Origin: Lucifuga dentata
Lineage: Eukaryota; Chordata; Actinopteri; Ophidiiformes; Bythitidae
Reading direction: 5' to 3'
DNA: 64,000 nt
Assembly: GCA_014773175.1 (NCBI GenBank)
Contig: VXCM01003604.1
Coordinates: 21,716 to 85,715, forward strand
The notes under the pieces were generated by a model. That model did not search any database, was not told where the DNA came from, and saw only the letters and a list, made by a program, of their open reading frames with translations. Below, piece by piece: positions 12,266 through 22,560 of this stretch. Position 1 is the stretch's first letter. Every line of letters starts with the position of its first letter. The position numbers and the translations under genes are program-made.

Positions 12266-13516
12266 AGATCTAGAACCTGAAGCTTCTTTTCTCTTCATTA
12301 GCCTCGACTTTTAGCCGCGCTACCAAATCTGTGCCACCATCACCTAAAGACTTATAGGAAATGGACAAAGTCTATCGAGATCAATTCTAAACTAGGACTG
12401 GCTGTTTCTATGCTTTTAACGAAAAGTTGTCACTTTTCTGTTTCGTTTGTAATTCATGGAAAAGTGTCTTGATTAGTCTTTGCATTACTGAATCAATCCT
12501 GTGTACATTTTCTTTAGTAATTCTTTTAGTATGTAGTTTCTGTCCAGGATGGAGAAGTGTCAAATNGTACATTTTCTTTAGTAATTCTTTTAGTATGTAG
12601 TTTCTGTCCAGGATGGAGAAGTGTCAAATAAGCTGTGAGAAGGATAAGCGACAGCATTCTTTTGTTGATCCTCCGAAATGCCAAAATGGACAGCAATATA
12701 CAGTATGAATAATATATAAATATATTTCCCAGTATGAATTAAGTATCTGCTGTATTTTATTGTTACAATTTCTATATCTAATAATTTTAATGTTAAATGT
12801 CGCACCAGTCGTTGTACATAACTACTGGATATGTGGAAGAGTATGGTTTGATATTTGCGATTGTTGAGGCATCTGCTGTACTATAACTGTGGTTTGATAG
12901 ATAGTGGAAAACAATGTGATGCTTAACTTGCTAGTGTGTGAGAGTTTTGTAAAACGGAGTGTGTGTGTGTGAAGAGGGGGAGGGGGTGCACTTATCACTT
13001 GACTACTTGAGGAAGCTGTTTCTTTGATTTGTCTCAAATTGGTGTTAGTGACTTAAAGTCGGTTATTGCAGTGCAGCCAAACATCACGACTTCTGTCAAA
13101 GTGAACCGTGACTCATCAGTGAATTTTTTTTTTTTTTAATCTTTTCAAAACACAAATTTGAGTTGACGTCAGTTTGGAGTTAGAATATGGTGTCATAAAA
13201 ACTGATGCTATTTAGAGCTTTGCATGACCGTATCATTTGCATTGCAGAACGATCATGTTGCCTCTTTTTCCTACTTTATGCTTCAGTGTGGAACTCTTAA
13301 TAAGCCTCATTAATAAGCTTCGCTTTGCAAGTCCTACTGTTTAGGTATTGAGATTGACGTGTTACTGTAAGCGGCAGTCTTGAAGCACTTGGCCCAATCC
13401 CTGACCTCTCACTGAAATCTAGTTGTGCCTCAGCTGAGTGAAGAAAACACAAACCCATGAAACCTGTGCAGCTATGGATACACACTGTAAAGTATTCAAA
13501 TCACGCCTTTTATACA

Positions 13517-13643
13517 TATATATATATATATATATGTGTATATATATATATATATGTATATATACGTATATATATATATATATACGTATATATATGTATG
13601 TATATATATATATATATATATATGTATACGTATATATATATAT
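13517..13643. repeat. (TA)n with TATG/TACG variants
   Basis: Alternating TA dinucleotides with interspersed TATG and TACG units, in the mprip 3' UTR. The open frames here translate to tyrosine/isoleucine strings and are artefacts of the repeat. Confidence 0.95.
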
Positions 13644-13750
13644 GCCACACGGAAGACTTCTGTGTTTTGTTTAAACTTGTACCTTGCTTACTAGCTCTAT
13701 ATGAAATATATTATGAATATTTTTTATTTTCATCTGAATGTATAACGTCA

Positions 13751-13756
13751 AATAAA
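13751..13756 (+). terminator. mprip: mprip distal polyadenylation signal
   Basis: AATAAA followed by a GTGTTTTG-type G/T-rich stretch, about 1.5 kb after the distal stop codon. It is the best-placed signal for the long mprip transcript. Confidence 0.65.
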
Positions 13757-13775
13757 TGAAGTGTTTTGAAATCCC

Positions 13776-14690
13776 AGAATATTTTTTTCCCCAGTGGAGC
13801 AGCTGTGTCTTTCAAACTCTTGTATCCTAAAATATTTGGACTTCTTCATAAGATGCAGTCAATTTTTGTGGTGATATTTGATATTATTTAATTTTCAAAA
13901 AAGGAATTAAATGATGGTACTATGGTAAATATAGTTTTAAAAAAAAGATTCTTAAGTGAGTTATCAGTAGCATCAGTAGTTAGAGACCAAACTTTGTACT
14001 AATATAAAGCTTTTGATTAAAAAAAAAAAAAAACTTGAATCATAAAATTCTTTTATAGTTTGAAAACATTTCACATAGAGATAATAACAAAGTAACAGTT
14101 AGTTCATAATTAAATATTAAAACTGGTGGATAAATGAATATAAATTATTGACAGCTGAAAAAAAAATTTAATTCTGTACAGTAGACATATTAGATATTTC
14201 AAAATGTAATTAACCTTAAAATGCAACTACACCCACAGTGGCATAAGGGAATATTAACTGATCATTATGCTAATTTAAATGATTGATTGATGCCTTAATG
14301 AAGAATTTGTAAAATAGGCGATGGTGAAAGTGAGAAGGGAAATATTCTGAGGGGAAAAAATGCTTGGAAAAAAACTTTTTTTTTTTTCATTTGTGATTTT
14401 TTTTTTCACAAGTCACAAAAATACTGAGAAAAGTGGAACATACATTTGTCACATGTTAAGACCATACCTCCCTTGTTAAATTATGTTTTTATATTGGATT
14501 TAGCACTAAATAAATACTCAAATCATCGAATTATAAGGGTATACTTAGAAGCCGTGAACTGGGCTCATTCAGAAGAAGACTTTTTCTCGTAAATTTTTGA
14601 GGTTTTTTTTTCTTGTACATTTGAGCGTTTTTTTTTTTTTCCAGTTTTTCTCAGCATAACCAACCTGAGTTTGAAGCCGTTTCAGTTGCG
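13776..14690. other. AT-rich intergenic DNA between mprip and the kinase
   Basis: Strongly A/T-rich with short A and T runs. No gene, tRNA or recognisable repeat family seen. The kinase promoter must lie at its right edge or just beyond. Confidence 0.6.
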
Positions 14691-14704
14691 GTTGCCATGG
14701 AAAC
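14691..14704 (+). promoter_or_regulatory. X-box-like RFX site upstream of the kinase
   Basis: GTTGCCATGGAAAC is a near-consensus RFX X-box (two half sites, GTTGCC and GGAAAC, with overlapping spacing). It lies 73 bases before the kinase ATG. RFX X-boxes of this form mark many ciliary-gene promoters; a role here is inference. Confidence 0.45.
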
Positions 14705-14776
14705 AGCGCAAACTGCTGCTAGGTAGCCTAACAAAAAACAAGATGAAAGCTTGTCAGATTGGGTTCAGACTTCGCC

Positions 14777-15812
14777 ATGGATGCACGCTGTTCGAGGGTT
14801 CTCAATCGCTGCAGGCAGGATGCAGACAACACTAAGGATCCAATCGAAGGGAAGAGATGGAGGACCGGGGCCACGCCCAGTAGTGAGGCAGAGGAGGGTG
14901 TCAAGGTGAGGAAGAAAAAGAGGAAGAAGAGCACTGAGAGATCTGCTCCTGCAACGAGATCCAGGAGCCTTGACCCCAGGCCTTCTCTTTCCCCAGCAAG
15001 GACCCAGGGCACCCCCGCCTCAGAGGACGCCAGAAGAGGTAAAGTTGCTATTTGAGGAGGAAAAAAAAATTAGTTTTTCTATGACAGTTTGTATGTAATT
15101 ACATCAGTAACTGAAAGCATTTTTAGCAAGTAAAATGAGGATTAAAGGATCATACTGGTGGTTTTGCATTTTCAAGACCAATATTTACAACCTGCATACA
15201 CTTACTGACAGCCATTTTCAAAAACATACTACTGTAAATATTAGAAATATTTTCCCTACTTTCCAGATGCCATTGGTTTCAGCTCATTCCAATATGGTAT
15301 TAAAAAAAAAGAAAAAACCTATAGAGACTTGAAACGTGCTTGAGATAAGTAATTCATCACAGCGAACACAATGAAATAACTATTTAACTAGTCCGCTGTA
15401 CAGAAAAAAATTTCTCCATCCCAGGAGAAGACAGCTTTTACCAACAAATTAAGCAACTGTTCCTTCTACATTCTACATACATGTTAGCAGAAACATTGAA
15501 TTTTAAGGTGGGTGTAGCACCTGATCATTTTATTTTAAAAAATGAGGAGATTTGGCAAAATGACACAAGTTGTTTGGCAGCGACATAAGGTGTATGCGGG
15601 TTGTATTTATCATACAAATCATTCAAAATCACAGGTATGGTATGGTCAGCTTAACTGACGAGACAAATTTTAGGGTTCAGGAATTAACTGATCTTTATTT
15701 TCTGTTTATCAGGGTTTGAGGCCAAATATGTACAACAGCACCTGCTGGGTAAAGGAGGATATGGAGCTGTGCATGCTGGGTACAGAATCCAAGATTGTCT
15801 ACCTGTATGTGT

Positions 15813-15865
<53 letters not shown>

Positions 15866-17942
15866 TTATTTTTGTTTAAAAAGATACAAACACTTGAGCA
15901 CCCACCCAGAACAACATAGCAACCACCTACAAACACTGCAACAACCACTGCAGCAAAACACCATCAGAAACCATTGGCAACACACTTCATTAGCAACNAC
16001 ACACACACACACACACACATACACATTCAGAATATTAATGTGCAGGTAAACTGTAAGTCAGATGGCTCTTAAAGGAGCAGACCGTGATTTTTCTAAATCA
16101 TCAGATTACATGTTGATATTCTTCAGCTGCTGCTTTCAGCGTAAAATCCATCACAGCAAACTTTAATAATTTACCAGCAATTGAAGGAGCATGCCGGTGG
16201 TTTTGCATGTTTGGGCCCAGCGGATATAGCCCACACTCATTTTTCGTTGCTGCCAGCCATTTTCAGAGACATACTTTTGCAAAAAAAATTTGAATTGTTT
16301 TTCCTGCCTTCCAGACTGTCGTTGGTTTCGGTTCATTCCGGTGCGACGTGGGGATCGGCTCGTGGAGACNCTGCCTTCCAGACTGTCGTTGGTTTCGGTT
16401 CATTCCGGTGCGACGTGGGGATCGGCTCGTGGAGACCTGAGGCGTGTTTTAGATGGATGATCCATCCCAGAGAACAAAAAAAACTGTTATTAATTTTGTC
16501 GGAGTTATTGACTGATCCGAGATGAAGCTGCACAGAAGAGAACGTACGCCTCCTCCAGGAAGCATGGTTCCAGGAGAAGACGACTTTTACCAGGAAATTA
16601 AGAATGGCTATACCTTTACAATCATGCAGCAGGCAAAATCATTGAGTTTTGGGGTGTGTGTCTCACCTGAACATTTGAAACACTCTCTCTCTCTCTGTGT
16701 GTGTCTCTCGTCCATTCGGTGCATCCTCACAAAGTTCTAACCTTGCATTTCTGTCGTTTCTGACTTTTAGGTGGCCATTAAACGCATCACAAAGGATGAC
16801 GACAGCATCAGTTATGTTGTGAGTAATGCTGCTGTTGAAATCAGAACTCTCATATGAATATTAAACTATAGTATGTTAAAGAGTTGAAGAGAATGTATTT
16901 AGTGTACGACCATCGTGTACGACCATCTCCAAAACTGCGGAGGTTTTTTATATCCAGTTATGGTGCAAAAACAAAACTCTCCAATGGTGAGAATATTCAT
17001 GCTTTTTTACATTTGATAATATTTGCTTCTTTTTTCTTCGTACAGTAAGTAGAATTTTGAATGCATGACTTTTACTCGTATCAGACTATGTTGTGCACAC
17101 CTTATTCGCCAGCTTGTTTTGTTCTTTCAGTTTCGCAGCAGCAGGTGGCTCCCTCGGGAGGTGGCTGTCATGCAAAAACTGGGATCAGCAGGATCAGCTG
17201 TGTCCCTCCTGGAATGGTTCAATCTGGACCAGGAGCTGATTCTAGTCATGGAGAGGCCAGTCCCGTGTGTGGATCTTCATGAATACAAAAATGGAGGCTC
17301 CCTACATGAGGATCAGGCTAAGGTAAAGTTGTTTTTTTTTCTTTACTTTTTGGTGTTCACACTACACAATTTGAGGCAAAATGTTTGGTTGCATTTGCCT
17401 GAAGGTTAGTTTGGCTCTTTAATCGTCTAACCACCTGACCTGCTTGTCTTTCTCTATCTCAGGTCCTACTGAAGCAGTTGTTGGATGCAACGCTGGAGCT
17501 TCAGTCAAAGAGAATCTTTCACCGGGACATCAAGCCACAAAACCTCCTGATACAAAGCAGCTCTGACGTCCCTCGCTTGTGGCTGATTGACTTCGGCTTA
17601 GGCTGCTTCATAAACAAGGCGTCGTCTTTTAAGATCTTCTACGGTTAGAATTCTGACTTCTTCTTCTTCTCCTCCTGCTTTTCACTTACTACTTCCATCA
17701 GGGAGGTGATGTGATCAGGGCGTTTATTCGAAAAGTTACTGACGGATTTTGATGAAATTTGAGGAGCAGATAGATGAAGTCGAGAGGAAGAAGCCGTTGA
17801 ATTTTGGAGGTGATCCACATTATGTTCTGGATCCAGCATCCAGAAGATTTTTTTTAATATGCTGGTGCACATGTGCCTCCTCACTCTGCTCACCCATGAA
17901 TGGCCAATTACATGTCTAGAAAGAGAGAGAGAGTGAGAGAGT

Positions 17943-17977
<35 letters not shown>

Positions 17978-18007
17978 CTCCCTTCACCNGAGAGAGAGTG
18001 AGAGAGT

Positions 18008-18042
<35 letters not shown>

Positions 18043-18643
18043 CTCCCTTCACCTCTGTCTCTGTCTGTCTCCTTCTCTTTCGCTAATTTGAACTCGTTCA
18101 CCCGACAGAAAGGAGAGATACCTGCTGCAGGTAAAGAACCAGGTTTTATCGGTTTTACCTGCAGCACATACAGCTCATCCTCACTAGTTTTTAGGCATCA
18201 GAAGTGTGATTAAATTAAAGGGGCGCTGTGAGTTTGGGATGCATTCACTGTACTTCACACACACAGACACACACTGTGTGTGTGTGTGTGAAAAAAGTGT
18301 GTACCTACAGAGCTTCTGGTACTCATTTTAGTCGCAGACTGAAAACAATATCTGTACCCCTGCCTATAAAATCCTTGGTGGCGCCCTGCCTGTTTGTTCT
18401 TCACATATAAAACCCCTTCCTGTCCTAATGTTCTTTCTTTTCTTTTGTTGTCTGTGTGTGTTGTAGGTACGTCTTCACACATCCCCCCAGAATGGCATGT
18501 ACGCGGGATGCACAGACCTGGTCCCACCACGGTATGGCAGGTAGGGCTGGTGCTGTACGAAATGCTGCATACGACTAAGTTTGACACCGTAAGTTTCGTC
18601 AACAAAGACATCCAAATAAGCGATGAGCTGTCCCACGGTGAGT

Positions 18644-18686
<43 letters not shown>

Positions 18687-18875
18687 CCATTTGAGTTTCT
18701 GTTTGTTTTTGGATAGATCACTGTTCTCATCGGCTTTATTTTTGTTGTCTTTCCAGATTGCCAAACTTTTTTGCGCAGCTGTCTGGCGGTAAATCCTGAG
18801 CAGCGCGCCACCCTGGAGCAGCTCAGGGTTCACCCCTGGATCACACCAGAGGTCAACCAGCCGCCCTGGACCTGA
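14777..18875 (+). CDS. PIM-like serine/threonine protein kinase
   Basis: Seven exons: 14777-15038, 15713-15804, 16771-16818, 17131-17322, 17463-17643, 18467-18637, 18757-18875, giving 354 aa in one frame. Residues 1-88 are a basic, probably disordered N-terminus (VRKKKRKKS). The kinase domain follows: glycine loop GKGGYGAVHAG, VAIK (Lys122), REVAVM (helix C Glu), hinge MERPVPCVDL, HRDIKPQN (Asp220), DFG (Asp241), GTSSHIPPEW, and C-lobe NPEQRATLEQLRVHPW. All catalytic residues are present, so it should be active. The pattern (GSAVSLLEWF, FKIFYGT, IPPEW, TTVWQ) matches the expanded teleost PIM-like family, also found near fish NLR genes, rather than true pim1-3. The start ATG has a GCC context. 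Introns carry MITE copies C and D. AATAAA follows at 19043. Confidence 0.88.
15142..15654 (+). mobile_element. TTAA-ended MITE, copy C (kinase intron 1)
   Basis: Begins ATTAAAGGATCATACTGG and ends GTATGGTCAGCTTAA. Internal blocks match copy A (CCAGATGCCATTGGTTTCAG; TTTTAAGGTGGGTGTAGCAC). Confidence 0.75.
15816..15863. repeat. (CA)n microsatellite next to a kinase splice donor
   Basis: Uninterrupted CA repeat beginning about 11 bases after the 5' splice site of kinase exon 2. A second CA block, broken by N, is at about 15998-16020. Confidence 0.95.
16180..16681 (+). mobile_element. TTAA-type MITE, copy D, truncated (kinase intron 2)
   Basis: Left end TTGAAGGAGCATGCCGGTGG with GCATGTTTGGGCCC, then CTTCCAGACTGTCGTTGG and the GTGTGTGTCTCACCTGAACA block. 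The right end is missing and runs into CT repeats. A 66-base assembly duplication (16304-16369 = 16371-16436, N at 16370) lies inside it. Confidence 0.7.
17693..17860 (+). repeat. Dispersed repeat fragment in kinase intron 5
   Basis: The words GATGAAATTTGAGGAGCAGA, GTCGAGAGGAAGAAG, GAGGTGATCCACAT and CCAGCATCCAGAAGA match, in order, the stretch at 56330-56475. Both seem to be fragments of a widespread fish repeat; class unknown. Confidence 0.6.
17917..18060. repeat. (GA)n/(CT)n low-complexity block with assembly duplication
   Basis: GA-rich then CT-rich sequence in kinase intron 5. Bases 17925-17988 recur at 17990-18053 across N at 17989. Confidence 0.85.
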
Positions 18876-19042
18876 CCTTCACACCCTTTTAGTTTGTATA
18901 TAAGTAAAATCACTTAAATTGAATATAATGTGTAAGTATGTTAAATAATTTATTTAAGTTATTTAATCCAATTTAAATTAGCAGCTCCAATTTAAATTAA
19001 GCCCAATTTAAAATATTCAGTCCAATTATCTCTTGATTTGCA

Positions 19043-19048
19043 AATAAA
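19043..19048 (+). terminator. Kinase polyadenylation signal
   Basis: AATAAA 168 bases after the kinase stop, followed by T-rich sequence (CTCTTTGTCATGTTTTC). Convergent with the TLR signal about 340 bases away. Confidence 0.6.
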
Positions 19049-19391
19049 TCATTTAATCTAACTCCACTCTCTTTGTCATGTTTTCTTAATTTTTATGGAA
19101 GAAGATGTTGGAGATGTTATCAATGCAACCATGCTAACTTGTGTTATAGTTCTTTTTTTTTATAACCAAACAATAGGCTTGTTCTTTCCATGTGGCAAAG
19201 TGATACTTCAGGAACTAACTCTTGTCTTAATTAAAGCTTGAAAAACAGTTTCATAATTTTTTTTTGAAAGACAAATGCGTCTTCATAAAGGTATAAAAAT
19301 TTTATGAAAAGGTTTACAAGGCAACAACACTGGATGAAACACAATAAAAGCTCATAAGGTGTTGAAAAGGTTCTTCCTTGGGCATCTACTT

Positions 19392-19397
19392 TTTATT
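19392..19397 (-). terminator. TLR polyadenylation signal (minus strand)
   Basis: TTTATT on the plus strand is AATAAA on the minus strand, 128 bases beyond the TLR stop. The 19049-19391 stretch between the two converging transcripts is AT-rich with no further gene. Confidence 0.55.
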
Positions 19398-19524
19398 CAA
19401 AACACCATTTTTTTTTTTTTTTTTTTTTAGTGCACCTTTAATCAGGTCACACTGTTGGCTGGGACAGAGTAACAAAGTGTAACATATTTTCTTCTGTTTC
19501 ATTTAAAACCCAATGATATTTGAT

Positions 19525-22500
19525 TCAGCCAGTGAGCTTTGCCAGCTCCTCCCCTCTTCCTTCTTCATCTTCCTCATTCCCTTTCAAAGCATCTACCAAT
19601 CTGAACCAGAAAGCTTCCTGCTCTTCTGCACTGGCAGGCCACAGAAGGTAGGTCTTCTTTCGTACAAACTTGCGCAGGCGTGTGTGGGGAGAGAGACAAT
19701 ATTCAGGAATTTCCTCCAAAAACACCAGCAGCAGGACGTCGCTGCCGTCACACAAAAGCCTCAGACTGGCCAGCTGGAATTCCATGGAGCACCACTCGCT
19801 CTGCAGGAAATGCCGCGTCATCACACAGATGGTGTGGCGAGAGCCGTAGATGGCAGCCTCGATGTTCTCCAGGACAGTGGCGCCCGGGCGGAAGTCTCGG
19901 TGATGGAGACACAGCCTGAGTCCCGGTGCACCAGCAGCAGGTCTCTCTAATCGGGGCACCAGTTGTCCCAGCACCCAGGCCTCGTCTCTGGAGCTGTAGG
20001 AAATGAATGCATCAAACTGGAAGTTGGCCTTGGCCGTCCCCCTGCGTCCTCGTAGTTTTGCCCTGAGGATTAGCAGCAGGTAGCGCAGAGCGGGACCCTG
20101 TGTGTGCCAGACCAGACACACACACACAAACAACACATCTACCACAGCGCTGCCAATGAAGATGTTGAAGGAAATCTCCTCATAAGAACACGCCTTATCA
20201 TCAAATTGCCACCGGAAGGTAGATCTCCTGTTGTCGTCACAGCGAAGGTCATAAAGATAAGACACCTGGAGGGAACAAATGGAACATACAGATTTTCCAT
20301 GAAAACCATCTGAAGCACTCAATATCTAAATTATTTTAGTGGCATGTCACTGATTGCATACATGCTGCAAATACCTGTATTTTCTAGTACCTGTGTATGA
20401 GAGCTGTGAATGGCCCAGGTCTTGAACCAGGCATTAGAACATGTACACGTAAGTGGATTGTCTCTGATGTCCAAGACACGCAATCTGGAAACAGACATGT
20501 AAAACTGGTTGCAGGTTGAAATAAATCTAAATCCGAGAACGGATACCTCCATCGAGGCCAACAAAAACCAACATACTCCCCCAACAACCTCCGCAGCTTG
20601 CTGAAGGGTTGGTTGGTGANGAGGCCAACAAAAACCAACATACTCCCCCAACAACCTCCGCAGCTTGCTGAAGGGTTGGTTGGTGATGTATTTCAGCAGA
20701 TTGAACTGCAGGAACAGCTGCTTGAGTTGGGTGATGGCACTGAATACTTTCGGGGTCAACTCAGCGATTTCATTTTTAAGGAGAGACAGGCGAGTCAGCC
20801 TCTTCAGGGGGACAAACCAGTTTGGATTGAGTTCACGGAGTTTGTTCTTGTCAAAACTTAAAAAAGTGAGGTGACTCAGGCCTTGGAATGTATCCTCATG
20901 AACAATGAGCTTATTTTGGTTCAGCTGTAGCATTGTCAGGCCTTCATAGCCTTCAAATGTAGAACGAGAAACCTCCTTCAGTCCACAGTTGTTCAGGTAA
21001 AGTATGCTTGTATTCTGCTTCCCCTCAGTCAACTGAGTAACATTCCCAAGGTTAGCATTCTCAATAAGGATTGTTTGTGGAGTGGCACAGTCCAGGAGAC
21101 TGGATTTATTCTGATGTAACCTGGATCCTCTCAGGTCAACCTGTATCAAGTTAAAATTCATACCAAATTACTGTATATACTCAATTATAAGCCGATCTCG
21201 AGTATAGCCGACCCCCAATTTTGACCTGCAAATTTAGATTTTTAAAGAAACCCACATATAAGCCGACCCCCTGATGTTGTTCCATCAATTTATTTGTTTA
21301 GCAAATTGCCTGTTTTTCTGGGTATTGTCATAGTGTTCCTGTGGTTTTCTGGAAAATAATCCACATAGGCTACCGATAAACATGATATTTATTTCAGCAG
21401 CTGATTACCGTAATTACAGCTTACTGGCTGCCGCAAAATGTGCTGAATAGGATGTTTAGTCAAGAAATACATCATTCTAAGGTATGATGTAAAGTATTTT
21501 CCATGGGTAGTGGTAATGAGTAACCACCCCTTGAAATTTCGTTCTCTGGGATCTGATTCGAATTACTCGTGTATAAGCTGACCCTCGATTTGCGTTGTGA
21601 AATTTAGCAAAAAAAAAAAAAAAAAAAAAAAAAATCCGGCTTATACTAAAGTATATACAGTGCTTTAAACCTAAATGCACAGTCATACCCAGAAGACCAT
21701 AACTGTAAACAATTCTGCTGTGTCACCATTGCACATACCTCTACTCTCTCCAGCTGGTCCATTCCTTTTAGCAATCCACAGATGGTAAAAGGAGATTTCT
21801 CCACAGACACAGAAAATGACACCCAAGAAAGACGCCTCTTGGTTTCCACAGAGAGTCCCAGTACTATTTCTGCTTTAACCCCTTGGAGAAGCAGACTTTT
21901 CAGTCTGGGGTTGTAGGCAAAAGCATCTGCCTGGAGCTCCAGCTTTGAATTGTTGGACAGCCTGATGTACTCAAGAGCAGGGAACCCACTCACATTTAAC
22001 CTCTGGATGTTGTTTGCTAGAAGATCTAGATGCGTAAGAGTGGAAGAGCCACCACACTCTCCACAGCTGAAAGTCTGGAGTCTGTTCAGAGACAGATCAA
22101 GTTCTTGAATCGCAGGGAGGAAATTAAAAACACCAGGCAGGACATGAACTATTTGGTTGTGCATCAGAAGGAGCAGCCGTAGCCTGGTGAGTCCATCAAA
22201 GGCATTGGGGTCGATGCGTGAGATGTTATTGCAGCTTAGGTTAAGACGATCTAGGAGGTCCAGCCCTTTGAATTCTCCTCCTTTTAGAGCAGCAAGTTGG
22301 TTTTGGCTCAGGTCCAGATATTTGAGGTGGAGCAAGTGACTAAATGACCCAGATGGGATGGATCTGATCTTGTTCTTGCTCAGATTGATTGTTGTCGTGT
22401 TATCTGGGATCATGCTCAGGACATCAGAGAGGTTGGCGATGTTCTGGTTGAAGCACCACATGACGTCTGTCTGTGGGTAGTTCTGAGAGCAGCCCTTAAA

Positions 22501-22560
22501 GCCGAAACCACAGCAGGCCGAAGTGTTGAGCAGAAGCAGAAGCAGAGAAATTCGCACCAT
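19525..22560 (-). CDS. Toll-like receptor with TLR11-family-type TIR domain
   Basis: Coding exons in transcript order: 22560-21739, 21140-20656, 20484-20391, 20265-19525, phase-consistent, 713 aa. MVRISLLLLLLNTSACCGF is a signal peptide. It is followed by a Cys-containing N-cap, about 16 leucine-rich repeats (e.g. LKYLDLSQNQL, LTFLSFDKNKL) and a C-cap with NPLTCTCSNAW. A transmembrane segment follows at about residues 498-521 (FNIFIGSAVVDVLFVC). The TIR domain spans about 549-700, with box 1 FDAFISYSS, BB loop LCLHHRDFRPG, and YGSRHTICVMTRHFLQSEWC, FW near the end. The TIR wording is that of the fish TLR11 family (TLR21/22/23), but the ectodomain is shorter than the roughly 950 aa I recall for those. 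The start is preceded by a possible acceptor (TCTTTTGCAG), so an upstream 5' UTR exon is likely. An assembly duplication at 20554-20686 falls over the end of exon 2. I cannot assign a TLR number. Confidence 0.87.
21171..21661. mobile_element. MITE with ACTGTATATACT ends in TLR intron 1
   Basis: Left end ACTGTATATACTC...TATAAGCCG and right end CGGCTTATAC...AGTATATACAGT are inverted repeats of about 25 bases with a few mismatches. Internal TATAAGCCGACCCCC-like words recur. It fills most of the 598-base TLR intron and ends in an A-run plus the right terminus. Confidence 0.65.

Larger units (their letters stand above)
12266..13775 (+). other. mprip: mprip 3' untranslated region
   Basis: Extends from the distal stop to just beyond AATAAA at 13751-13756. 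It contains an assembly duplication: 12503-12565 is repeated exactly at 12567-12629 across a single N. It also contains a TA/TATG-rich microsatellite. No other coding signal was seen. Confidence 0.7.

Noticed and set aside
13438..13759. Two frames rich in Tyr and Ile
   Set aside because: Translation of the TA microsatellite in the mprip 3' UTR.
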